DNA of 49,760 nucleotides from an uncultured beta proteobacterium (lineage in GTDB: Bacteria; Pseudomonadota; Gammaproteobacteria; Burkholderiales; Burkholderiaceae_C): NCBI GenBank assembly GCA_903914175.1, contig CAIWNX010000002.1:1-49760 (forward strand), read 5' to 3'. Positions 42,155-49,760 of the stretch are shown piece after piece. Within the stretch, counting starts at the first letter, position 1. Each line of letters starts with the position of its first letter. The notes below the pieces were generated by a model that was not told where the DNA came from, did no database searches, and saw only the letters and a program-made list of their open reading frames with translations. Position numbers and translations under genes: made by a program.

Positions 42155-43033
42155 TCAAGGATAGTAGGCAAGCAAGCGGTAACCGACAATGCGCTCGGCC
42201 AGCCCTGCGGTCTTTACCACCATGGTGAGTGATGTCGTCCACTCCGCAGCAGCTGCCAGGCTTTCTGTCTGGCTGGCAAGCTCTGCCGCCAGGAAGACGC
42301 GACGCAGCACCGGCTGATCGAGCGAATCAGTCAGGGTCAGTTCAAGAGCGGGGACGGCCAACGCCGTGGTCGCTGTGTTCTTGAGCGTGAAATTCAGGCG
42401 ATAGGTATCAGGCTTGATCTTGCTGAATGATGCGCCATCAATCACGACCGCATCTTTTTGCCGTAAGGGTGACAACGCACAATTGAGCGGCTGGCAAAGC
42501 GCCAGAAACAAGTTCTTCAGGCCTGGCTGCAGCACCACAATCCGGTCGCGCTCACGCAACACAACTTGCCCAGCAAGCGCGATCAGCAAGAGCAAGCAAA
42601 GCGCCATCCATCCGATGCGACTCAATGATTTACGCCTCGCGCTGGCTTGATCTACTGCAGATAAAAAAGATGGCGGGTGTAATTCTGCAATCGATTGACG
42701 ATCCGGGTCTGCCAGATCGTTGGGGTCAATTTCAAGCGGCGTGCCCGCGTCCACTGGCGGAACCAATTGGGATTCATTGCGCTGATCGGCAGTTTCGGCT
42801 TCGCAGTCAACCTCATCTACACCTGCGGCGGTTGCCTCGGGCAAAGTCGGCTCCGGAGTAGGCGAAATTTCTTGCAGGGGTTCAACAGACGAAGCAGATG
42901 GCAGTAGTTGATTCGAGGCATCGAATACTTCCCCGCACTGTCCGCAGCGAACCCATCCTTCGGAAATCCTGAGTTGATCGGCCACCACCTTGAACAGGGT
43001 CTGGCATGCCGGGCATCGTGTAATCAGGCTCAT
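42155..43033 (-). CDS. Zinc-ribbon domain protein with DUF3426
   Basis: A 292-residue protein from ATG 43033. The N-terminal MJ0042-type zinc finger has CPAC (Cys7, Cys10) and CGQC (Cys30, Cys33) and a conserved WVRCGQCGEVFDA. An acidic, low-complexity stretch runs to ~residue 125, then a transmembrane helix at ~138-158, then the DUF3426 domain with a beta-rich LNFTLKNTATTALAVPALELTLTD pattern. The cytoplasmic finger and external domain suggest a membrane-bound regulator or assembly factor; function unknown. Follows prmA, 34 bp away. Confidence 0.85.
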   Translation of the reverse strand: MSLITRCPACQTLFKVVADQLRISEGWVRCGQCGEVFDASNQLLPSASSVEPLQEISPTPEPTLPEATAAGVDEVDCEAETADQRNESQLVPPVDAGTPLEIDPNDLADPDRQSIAELHPPSFLSAVDQASARRKSLSRIGWMALCLLLLIALAGQVVLRERDRIVVLQPGLKNLFLALCQPLNCALSPLRQKDAVVIDGASFSKIKPDTYRLNFTLKNTATTALAVPALELTLTDSLDQPVLRRVFLAAELASQTESLAAAAEWTTSLTMVVKTAGLAERIVGYRLLAYYP

Positions 43034-43067
43034 GGGTGGCAAATTGTAGAGCCGTCACCGATAACGA

Positions 43068-43973
43068 TCAGCGCATCGCGGTCATCAGTATCCAGCCGTC
43101 TTCCTGGTCAGTGACCTTGAGCTGGCAATAAGGTGCGTAGGCCGTTTTCAATTCGTCTGACTGTCGCTCCAGAATGCCGGCCAGTACCAAAGAGCCTCCT
43201 GGCGCAACGCGCGACCAGAGCAGTGGCGCAAGAACCTTCAGGGGCGTGGCGAGAATATTGGCCAGCACCGTCTGATAAACACCCGTCGCAATTACCGGCA
43301 AGCCCGTCTTGAGGGTTACCAGATTGGCCTGCGCGTTCAGTCCGGTCGATTGCACGGCAGCTTCATCGATGTCAACCGCGTCAATGTCGATGGCGCCGTA
43401 CTTGGCCGCGCCGATGGCCAGAATTCCGGAGCCGCAACCGTAATCCAGAACCCGGCCCAAAGGATTACCGCTGGCACCCGTTTGTGGCTGGCCATGTTGC
43501 GCGATCCAGCGCAGGCACATCCGTGTTGTCGGATGCGTCCCGGTGCCAAACGCCAGCCCCGGGTCTAGCCGAATGATGACGCGTGCCTGCTTCGGTGGCT
43601 CGTGCCAGGTCGGCACGATCCAGAATTCCGGGGTGATCGCCACGGGCGTGAACTGGGATTGCGTCAGCCGCACCCAGTCCTGTGGCGCCAACTCTTGCAG
43701 ACCCAGCAGCGTACAGTCAGCAAAAAAATCCTGCGCCTGCAGCAAGGTCAAGGCATCACGGGACAAAGTCTCTGTGTCATACAAGGCCACAACCCTTGAA
43801 CGCTGCCAACCGGCCTTGGGCGGCGGCATGCCGGGTTCACCAAACAAGGCCTGCTCGGCGTCGGTCTGGGCGTCAGCGTCCTCGACGCTGACACTCAGGG
43901 CATCGAGTGCTTCAAGTGCATCGCACAGGGTTTCAACCCGACGCTCCGGGCACATCAAACTCAATTCAAACAT
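43068..43973 (-). CDS. prmA: Ribosomal protein L11 methyltransferase
   Basis: A 301-residue SAM-dependent methyltransferase. The N-terminal domain recognises L11. The C-terminal Rossmann domain has the SAM loop VLDYGCGSGILAIGAAKYG, the FGTGTHPTTRMCL segment typical of PrmA, and a VLANILATPL motif like NPPY-type loops. It trimethylates L11. The gene starts 12 bp after accC on the same strand, the usual arrangement in betaproteobacteria. Confidence 0.94.
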   Translation of the reverse strand: MFELSLMCPERRVETLCDALEALDALSVSVEDADAQTDAEQALFGEPGMPPPKAGWQRSRVVALYDTETLSRDALTLLQAQDFFADCTLLGLQELAPQDWVRLTQSQFTPVAITPEFWIVPTWHEPPKQARVIIRLDPGLAFGTGTHPTTRMCLRWIAQHGQPQTGASGNPLGRVLDYGCGSGILAIGAAKYGAIDIDAVDIDEAAVQSTGLNAQANLVTLKTGLPVIATGVYQTVLANILATPLKVLAPLLWSRVAPGGSLVLAGILERQSDELKTAYAPYCQLKVTDQEDGWILMTAMR

Positions 43974-43985
43974 GCAAGACCTGAA

Positions 43986-45335
43986 TCAGCGCTGATGGTG
44001 GCTGAGCCACTCTTCGAGATAGTGAATATTGGTGCCACCCGTCATGAACTTGGCATCGACCAGCAACTCCCGGTGTAGCGGTATGTTGCTGCTGATGCCT
44101 TCAACCACGGTTTCGCTCAGGGCTGTGAGCATGCGGGCCAGTGCCTGCTCACGGGTGTCACCATGCGCGATGATCTTTCCAATCATGGAATCGTAATGCG
44201 GCGGGACAAAGTAGTTGCTGTAAATATGCGAATCCACCCGAACCCCCGGCCCACCCGGCGCGTGCCACATGGTGATTCGCCCCGGCGACGGAATACATTT
44301 GTAAGGGTCTTCCGCATTAACGCGGCATTCAATGGCGTGCCCCCGAATCTGAATCTGGCGCTGCGTGAACGGCAGCTTTTCTCCCGCCGCCACCATAATT
44401 TGTGTCTTGACGATGTCGATGCCTGTGATCATCTCGGTCACCGGGTGTTCCACCTGGACGCGGGTATTCATTTCAATGAAATAAAACTCGCCGTCCTCGT
44501 ACAGAAACTCGAAAGTCCCGGCACCGCGATAACCGATCTTCTTGCAGGCTGCAACGCAACGCTCACCCAGACGCTCAATCTGCTTGCGCGGTATACCGGG
44601 TGCGGGTGCTTCTTCGATGATCTTCTGGTGCCGACGTTGCATTGAACAATCACGCTCACCCAGATAGACCGCATTCTTGTACTTGTCAGCCAGCACCTGG
44701 ATCTCGATATGGCGCGGATTCTGGAGAAACTTCTCCATGTAAACAGCCGGATTGCCAAATGCACTGGCGGCTTCGGCCTTGGTCATGGACACGGCATTGA
44801 TCAGGGCTGCCTCGGTATGCACCACACGCATGCCACGCCCGCCACCGCCGCCGGCAGCCTTGATGATGACCGGATATCCAACCACCTTGGCAATCCGGCG
44901 CACTTGCGCCGGGTCATCAGGCAGTTCGCCTTCCGAGCCCGGAACGCAGGGAACACCCGCTTTGATCATCGCCTGCTTGGCTGAAACCTTGTCCCCCCTG
45001 ATGCGAATCGACTCGGGTGTCGGACCAATAAACTGAAACCCGCTTTTCTCAACGCGCTCGGCAAAATCTGCGTTCTCGCTCAAAAAACCATAGCCCGGAT
45101 GAATGGCCTCTGCATCCGTCACTTCGGCCGCCGAAATGATGGCCGGCATGTTGAGATAACTCAGGGCGGAAGCCGCCGGACCGATGCAAACTGCTTCCTC
45201 GGCCAGTTTGACGTACTTGGCATCCCGATCGGCCTCGGAATAAACCATGACCGCCTTGATGCCGAGTTCTCGGCAGGCGCGTTGAATTCTCAGGGCAATC
45301 TCGCCTCGATTGGCTACCAGAATTTTTTTGAACAT
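43986..45335 (-). CDS. accC: Acetyl-CoA carboxylase biotin carboxylase subunit
   Basis: A 449-residue ATP-grasp enzyme that carboxylates biotin on AccB. The N-terminal [15 protein letters not shown], the ATP-binding [11 protein letters not shown] and the catalytic [13 protein letters not shown] motif are intact. Length matches E. coli AccC (449). It follows accB by 17 bp and forms the fatty acid synthesis subunits with AccA/AccD, which are elsewhere. Confidence 0.96.
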   Translation of the reverse strand: MFKKILVANRGEIALRIQRACRELGIKAVMVYSEADRDAKYVKLAEEAVCIGPAASALSYLNMPAIISAAEVTDAEAIHPGYGFLSENADFAERVEKSGFQFIGPTPESIRIRGDKVSAKQAMIKAGVPCVPGSEGELPDDPAQVRRIAKVVGYPVIIKAAGGGGGRGMRVVHTEAALINAVSMTKAEAASAFGNPAVYMEKFLQNPRHIEIQVLADKYKNAVYLGERDCSMQRRHQKIIEEAPAPGIPRKQIERLGERCVAACKKIGYRGAGTFEFLYEDGEFYFIEMNTRVQVEHPVTEMITGIDIVKTQIMVAAGEKLPFTQRQIQIRGHAIECRVNAEDPYKCIPSPGRITMWHAPGGPGVRVDSHIYSNYFVPPHYDSMIGKIIAHGDTREQALARMLTALSETVVEGISSNIPLHRELLVDAKFMTGGTNIHYLEEWLSHHQR

Positions 45336-45352
45336 AGACTTGGGCGTTTGCG

Positions 45353-45805
45353 CTATTCGATGACGAACAGGGGTTGCCCATATTCAACCGCCTGCCCATT
45401 GACGCAGTGAATCTGCGTCACAACGCCAGCGCGGTCGGCCTCAATCTCATTGAGAATCTTCATCGCCTCAATAATGCAAATGGTTTGACCGATCTTGATG
45501 GTGTCGCCGATTTCAACAAATGACTTGGCCTCGGGCGAGGCGGCACGGTAGAAGGTGCCGACCATGGGCGATTTGACGGTGTGGTTGACGGCCACAGGCT
45601 CGGCAGCCACCAGCGGTTCGACCGTTGCTGACGCTTGAATCGGTGCCGCCACAGATGCCGCTGGCGCGACAGTCACATACTGCGGCGCCATCGCAAAGCC
45701 GCCCTTGACGATGCGAACCTTGCCCTCCGCTTCCGTAATTTCCAGCTCCGAGACATTTGAGTCTGACACCAAATCAATCAGCGTCTTGAGTTTTCTTAGA
45801 TCCAT
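45353..45805 (-). CDS. accB: Biotin carboxyl carrier protein of acetyl-CoA carboxylase
   Basis: A 150-residue carrier from ATG 45805, with GGAGA six bases before it; the in-frame TTG 45829 is less likely. [20 protein letters not shown] is the usual AccB start. A Pro/Ala-rich linker follows, then the biotinyl domain with EAMK and biotinylated Lys116. It carries carboxybiotin between AccC and the transferase. First of accB-accC-prmA-DUF3426. Confidence 0.95.
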   Translation of the reverse strand: MDLRKLKTLIDLVSDSNVSELEITEAEGKVRIVKGGFAMAPQYVTVAPAASVAAPIQASATVEPLVAAEPVAVNHTVKSPMVGTFYRAASPEAKSFVEIGDTIKIGQTICIIEAMKILNEIEADRAGVVTQIHCVNGQAVEYGQPLFVIE

Positions 45806-45861
45806 AAGGTCTCCAGCGATTTCCAACAATAATGCGCTAATTTACCTTAATTTCATGCAAT

Positions 45862-45885
45862 GTTCGACGAACTTCGTTCATTTTA
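45862..45885. promoter_or_regulatory. Interleaved palindromes upstream of accB
   Basis: GTTCGACGAACTTCGTTC contains the perfect palindrome GTTCG-A-CGAAC (45862-45872) and an overlapping GAAC/GTTC pair just after it, some 60 bp before the accB start, in an AT-rich 159-bp gap. It may be an operator or RNA structure. No known fatty-acid regulator consensus was recognised. Confidence 0.35.
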
Positions 45886-45964
45886 TGAAAATAACTCGAT
45901 GTTCCGGGTAATTTATGGGGTTGAACGCTGTTACGCCAGACCTTAAGTGAGGCTTGACCAGGCG

Positions 45965-46537
45965 TCAGACGTCGCTCGGATTCGCCCAAGCTTTCAGCTC
46001 ATCGGTCGTGAGCGCCCCTATTTTACGATGCCGAACGACCCCGTCGGACCCAAGAACAAGGGTAAAGGGTAAAACTCCCACCAGATTTCCAAGCGTTCGA
46101 CTGAGCTCTATCCCCGATGCGCCAGCCAGGACAACCGGAAAAGTGACCGGGTTTTGCAACAAAAAGCGCTGGACCGGATCGATACTGTCAACCGCAATAC
46201 CAAGCACTTTCCATCCTTTGGCTGCATTTAAGTCATGAAAGCCACTTAATAACGGCATTTCTTGCACGCAGGGAGGGCACCAGGTGGCCCAGAAATTAAG
46301 CAGCAAGGGTTTGTTGCGCAGTTCATCCATGCGCAGCATGACGCCATCCGGCTTGGAAAAAACCAATTGCCAAAACGCAGGGTCGATCACACGGTCGCCT
46401 TGACGAGCCCGATTGGTCCGCCAGGCCAAGCCGGCGCCGCCAAGAACGGCCGCTGCGGCGACTGCAGTACCCAGCCAGTGCCGGCGCCGCCAACCCGTCG
46501 TGGACGCCGAAGATGGGTTATCGCTTGATTCAGTCAT
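45965..46537 (-). CDS. TlpA-like membrane-anchored thioredoxin-fold protein
   Basis: A 190-residue protein with an N-terminal anchor (residues ~22-40, after RRRHW) and a thioredoxin domain whose active site WCPPC has Cys87 and Cys90. A cis-proline segment ILGVLPFTLVLG follows. It should act as a periplasmic thiol-disulfide reductase. It is separate from the ccmG copy at 16210 and not in a cytochrome context. It overlaps the upstream unknown gene by four bases, ATGA type, and precedes accB by 159 bp. Confidence 0.88.
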   Translation of the reverse strand: MTESSDNPSSASTTGWRRRHWLGTAVAAAAVLGGAGLAWRTNRARQGDRVIDPAFWQLVFSKPDGVMLRMDELRNKPLLLNFWATWCPPCVQEMPLLSGFHDLNAAKGWKVLGIAVDSIDPVQRFLLQNPVTFPVVLAGASGIELSRTLGNLVGVLPFTLVLGSDGVVRHRKIGALTTDELKAWANPSDV

Positions 46538-47130
46538 ATCGGCTCATCATGCAGCAAACGGGCAAGCGCTGCCAGATCGCCACGCGGCACGCGACCTTTT
46601 GCGTCAGGCCGCAAGGCCCCGCGCACATCATCGTGGTCATACACCAAAAGATGCACGGGCGTCAGATCGCCCAAACCCTGGCAGACGGCGTTCAAGCTCA
46701 AGGCCGCGACCGGTTTGCCATGAAGCCCGGTCATGGTGTGCGCCACGTATTTCACCCCATGGTCAATCAAGGCGATTTCGGCGGATTTGCAATCGTCGCA
46801 AAACAATTGAATGTAGATCTCAGACCGCCGTGTGGCCCGGCCGTGCCACACGGCTCCACCCAGGTGCGGCCGAAATGCCGCCATGCGCTGCATCCAGAGC
46901 AGGGCCAGTCGGCGCAAAGCCAGCAACTCGCCGGGCTGCGTTTCGGCGCAAAAAAGGGCGATGTACTCGAGCACGGCATCCTCCACCGCGTCGTTGTCCG
47001 GCAGAGCCGTGCGACCGGGCAGTCCAAGTTGCCTGACAGCGCGGCGTTTGGCGGCCCCATAGTCGAGACCTTCCTCAACCACGAGCCGCGCAGCCGTCAT
47101 CTCAATTTCCGTTTTCAGGGTTTCCATCAT
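46534..47130 (-). CDS. Conserved hypothetical protein, function not recognised
   Basis: About 198 residues from ATG 47130 (a second ATG at 47127 is equivalent). The frame is open upstream to 47301, but that stretch lies inside mpl on the other strand. The protein is soluble, with no signal peptide. The N-terminal half is helical and basic (LDYGAAKRRAVRQLGL). A segment near the middle, IQLFCDDCKSAEIALID, holds two nearby cysteines. The second half has GKPVAALSLNA and VHLLVYDHDDVRGALR. No catalytic motif was identified. Coupled to the TlpA-like gene by a four-base overlap, divergent from mpl. Confidence 0.7.
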   Translation of the reverse strand: MMETLKTEIEMTAARLVVEEGLDYGAAKRRAVRQLGLPGRTALPDNDAVEDAVLEYIALFCAETQPGELLALRRLALLWMQRMAAFRPHLGGAVWHGRATRRSEIYIQLFCDDCKSAEIALIDHGVKYVAHTMTGLHGKPVAALSLNAVCQGLGDLTPVHLLVYDHDDVRGALRPDAKGRVPRGDLAALARLLHDEPI

Positions 47131-47178
47131 CTCATTTTGCCTGCCATTGGCTGCCAACGGCCGGCCTAGAATCCGCCC

Positions 47179-48579
47179 ATGCATATTCATATTCTCGGTA
47201 TTTGCGGCACCTTCATGGGTGGTTTGGCAGCCTTGGCGCGCGAAGCCGGCCACAAGGTCACTGGTTGCGACAGCGGCGTCTACCCGCCCATGAGCGATCA
47301 ATTGCGCGCGCTCGGCATCGACTTGATTGAAGGGTTTGGAGCCGACCAGCTCTCGCTGCAGCCGGACATGTTTGTGGTCGGCAATGTGGTCAGTCGTGCC
47401 CGCCTGAGCGATGGCAGTGCAAAGTTTCCCCTGATCGAAGCCATCCTGGACGCCGGTCTACCCTATACCAGCGGCCCGCAGTGGTTGGCCGAGCACGTAC
47501 TGCAGGGCCGGCACGTGATTGCGGTTGCCGGCACCCATGGCAAGACCACAACCACCGCCATGGTCGCATGGATACTGGAGTGCGCCGGCTTGCAACCTGG
47601 CTTTCTGATTGGTGGCGTGCCGCAGAACTTCGGCGTGTCGGCGCGACTGGGTGGGCAATCGGTCTTTGTGATTGAAGCGGACGAATATGACACGGCATTC
47701 TTCGACAAGCGCAGCAAGTTTGTCCACTACCGACCCCGAACTGCCGTCCTGAACAACCTGGAATTCGATCACGCTGACATCTTCGACGATCTGGCGGCCA
47801 TCGAACGCCAGTTCCACCACCTCATTCGCACAGTTCCGGGCACAGGCGCGCATGGCGCCGGACGTGTGATCGTCAATGGCCTGGAAGAAAGCCTGGCGCG
47901 CGTGCTGCATGCCGGTTGCTGGAGCGAGGTCTGCAGCTTCGGTGCGGCGGTCAGCGATTTCACCGCAATCGGCGAAGCCGACAACTTTGACGTCATGTAC
48001 CAGGGGCGCCAAGCAGGGCATGTGACATGGGCGTTGAGCGGTGTGCACAACCAGCTCAATGCGCTGGCAGCCATTGCCAGCGCGCAGCATGTGGGCGTGT
48101 CACCCGAGACGGCCGCAGCGGCTCTGAGTCGTTTCGAGAATGTGAAGCGGCGCATGGAAGTGCGTGGCTGCGTGAAGCGCCCGGATGGCGACATCACGGT
48201 TTACGACGACTTCGCCCACCACCCAACCGCCATCCGCACCACAGTCGATGGCCTGCGCCGCAAAGTCGGCCCGGACCAGCGCATTCTGGCGGTCTTCGAG
48301 CCGCGCTCCAACACCATGAAGCTTGGCACCATGAAGGCACAACTACCCTGGAGCCTGGAGGCTGCCGACCTGGCGTTCTGTCACAGCGGCGGACTGGGCT
48401 GGGATGCGCACGCCGCACTGGCGGGCATGGGCGACAAAGCCCGGGTTGCCGACACGATTGACTCGCTGATAGCCCAGGTAATGTCTGTGGCACAGGGCGG
48501 TGATCACATCCTGTGCATGAGCAACGGCGGCTTTGGCGGTGTTCACCTCAAACTACTGCAAGCATTGCAAGCCCCGTAA
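47179..48579 (+). CDS. mpl: UDP-N-acetylmuramate:L-alanyl-gamma-D-glutamyl-meso-diaminopimelate ligase
   Basis: A 466-residue Mur ligase. N-terminal HIHILGICGTFMGGLA is typical of Mpl. The ATP loop AGTHGKTTTT and later EADEYDTAFFDKRSKF are intact. The C-terminal domain has DDFAHHPTAIRTT. Mpl joins the recycled tripeptide directly to UDP-MurNAc in peptidoglycan recycling, so it works with AmpD encoded upstream in the window. Divergent from the unknown gene at 46534 with a 48-bp gap. Confidence 0.95.
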   Translation: MHIHILGICGTFMGGLAALAREAGHKVTGCDSGVYPPMSDQLRALGIDLIEGFGADQLSLQPDMFVVGNVVSRARLSDGSAKFPLIEAILDAGLPYTSGPQWLAEHVLQGRHVIAVAGTHGKTTTTAMVAWILECAGLQPGFLIGGVPQNFGVSARLGGQSVFVIEADEYDTAFFDKRSKFVHYRPRTAVLNNLEFDHADIFDDLAAIERQFHHLIRTVPGTGAHGAGRVIVNGLEESLARVLHAGCWSEVCSFGAAVSDFTAIGEADNFDVMYQGRQAGHVTWALSGVHNQLNALAAIASAQHVGVSPETAAAALSRFENVKRRMEVRGCVKRPDGDITVYDDFAHHPTAIRTTVDGLRRKVGPDQRILAVFEPRSNTMKLGTMKAQLPWSLEAADLAFCHSGGLGWDAHAALAGMGDKARVADTIDSLIAQVMSVAQGGDHILCMSNGGFGGVHLKLLQALQAP

Positions 48580-48622
48580 GGCTTGCCACAAGACCCACTG
48601 CACGGGCGGCTTTGAAACCGTC

Positions 48623-49760
48623 TCAGGCTTTGGCTGCGCGGCGGGCCCGACGCGTTGCAACGGCCACCGACAGAACATCCAGCGCCTGCAAGGAATCGTC
48701 CCAGCCCAGGCAAGCATCGGTGATGCTCTTGCCATATTCCAGTTGCGATGCCTTGTCCTTGCCCGGCGTGAACTTCTGGGCGCCAGCCTGCAGGTGACTC
48801 TCCACCATGACGCCAAAGACACTGCTTGAACCAGCCGAGAGTTGCGTCGCAATATCGCGCGCCACTTCGAGCTGCTTTTCATGCTGCTTGCTGCTGTTGG
48901 CGTGACTGCAGTCCACCATCAGCGTCGCCGGCAGTTTGGCGGCGCGCAGGTCCTTGCAGGCGGCCGCTACGCTGGCGGCGTCGTAATTCGGCGCCTTGCC
49001 GCCGCGCAGAATCACATGGCAATCGGGGTTGCCATTGGTCTGCACAATCGCTACCTGTCCGTTCTTGTGCACCGATAAAAAGTGGTGCCCGCCAGCGGCC
49101 GCCTGAATCGCGTCGGTGGCGATCTTGATGTTGCCGTCGGTTCCGTTCTTGAACCCGATCGGCGCCGACAGGCCCGAGGCCAATTCGCGGTGCACCTGGC
49201 TCTCGGTGGTGCGCGCGCCAATGGCGCCCCAGGAGATCAGGTCGCCCAGGTACTGCGGCGAGATCACATCCAGAAACTCGCTGCCCGCCGGCAAGCCCTG
49301 GCGGTTGATCTCGATCAGCAACTGGCGCGCCATGCGCAGGCCTTCATCGATGCAGAAAGTCTCATCCAGATAGGGGTCGTTGATCAAGCCCTTCCAGCCC
49401 ACCGTCGTGCGCGGCTTCTCGAAGTAGACGCGCATCACAATCTCCAGCGTGCCGGCGTACTTGTCGCGCTGCACCTTGAGCCGCTGCGCGTAATCCAGCG
49501 CGGCCGCCGGATCATGGATGGAGCACGGGCCAATGACCACCAGCAAGCGGTCGTCGGTGCCCGCCATGATGTCATGGATACGCCCGCGTGTACCGTCGAT
49601 CAGCGTCTCGACCGCCGTACCCTTGATTGGAAAGAAGCGGATCAAATGCTCGGGCGGAGGCAACACGGTGATGTCCTTGATGCGTTGGTCGTCGGTCTGA
49701 CCGCTACGGTCAGTCAGGGGGGTGGCGACGGGGTTCGCATACCAGGCATCGGTTGTGACA
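48623..49760 (-). CDS. aroG: 3-deoxy-7-phosphoheptulonate synthase, class I (start outside window)
   Basis: The frame is open to the window edge, so the start codon is just beyond 49760; the apparent start near 49666 is an internal TTG (Leu). About 378 residues are present, close to the full family length. Motifs include LLVVIGPCSIHDP, EKPRTTVGWKGLIND, GFKNGTDGN and the late VDCSHANS. It condenses PEP with erythrose 4-phosphate, the first step of aromatic synthesis. Feedback type (Phe, Tyr or Trp) is not resolved; aroG is used as the general name. Confidence 0.92.
   Translation of the reverse strand, partial: VTTDAWYANPVATPLTDRSGQTDDQRIKDITVLPPPEHLIRFFPIKGTAVETLIDGTRGRIHDIMAGTDDRLLVVIGPCSIHDPAAALDYAQRLKVQRDKYAGTLEIVMRVYFEKPRTTVGWKGLINDPYLDETFCIDEGLRMARQLLIEINRQGLPAGSEFLDVISPQYLGDLISWGAIGARTTESQVHRELASGLSAPIGFKNGTDGNIKIATDAIQAAAGGHHFLSVHKNGQVAIVQTNGNPDCHVILRGGKAPNYDAASVAAACKDLRAAKLPATLMVDCSHANSSKQHEKQLEVARDIATQLSAGSSSVFGVMVESHLQAGAQKFTPGKDKASQLEYGKSITDACLGWDDSLQALDVLSVAVATRRARRAAKA

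Overview
The window is a contiguous piece of a high-GC betaproteobacterial chromosome, most likely Burkholderiales and close to Comamonadaceae (Rhodoferax/Polaromonas-like). This is inferred from gene content and order (ffh / ccsA-like / PP0621-family / pilS-pilR-like / ampD; accB-accC-prmA-DUF3426; complete ccmABCDEFGHI), not from a marker-gene search. Nearly all of it is housekeeping DNA; no prophage, insertion sequence, CRISPR array, rRNA or tRNA was seen.

Layout. 1-4521: tail of a GMC oxidoreductase, then on the minus strand AMP nucleosidase plus a NodIJ-like ABC exporter, and a lipocalin lipoprotein. 4550-9760: two exported peptidases (M16 zinc protease and a C13 cysteine peptidase) and a beta-lactamase-fold serine hydrolase. 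9819-11375: gshA. 11541-18583: the full System I cytochrome c maturation operon, with a tandemly duplicated TPR unit in CcmI. 18650-28202: minus-strand groups hemG-like/EF-G-like, ruvC/cdsA-like/plsC-like, and mtgA/aroE/tonB-like/RNase II-like. 28203-32923: accessory-looking group with a near-consensus sigma-54 promoter before a small hydrophobic protein with an internal duplication, a Ric/DnrN iron-sulfur repair protein behind an NsrR-like operator, a DUF3079 protein, an HD-like unknown and an MFS transporter. 33033-40891: miaB, ffh, a CcsA-like membrane protein, a PP0621-family protein, a PilS/PilR-type two-component system and ampD.

40892-41543 is the most unusual stretch. It carries a paired NrdR operator over a good sigma-70 promoter, as expected in front of nrdAB, but both ribonucleotide reductase genes are missing. 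Only what looks like the first codons of nrdA and an eroded, frameshifted 5' end of nrdB remain before an AlgP/histone H1-like gene. The chromosome appears to have lost class Ia ribonucleotide reductase from this locus while keeping its regulatory site.

42155-49760: a putative operon (unknown protein, TlpA-like thioredoxin, accB, accC, prmA, DUF3426 zinc-ribbon protein) on the minus strand, mpl on the plus strand, and a DAHP synthase cut by the window end.

Several intergenic gaps carry palindromic repeats of two families: hairpins built on ATGCCGGA/TCCGGCAT and ATTGCGGN/NCCGCAAT arms (three loci), and GGGGACAG/CTGTCCCC hairpins (inside the ccm operon and as a 75-bp tandem repeat between miaB and ffh).
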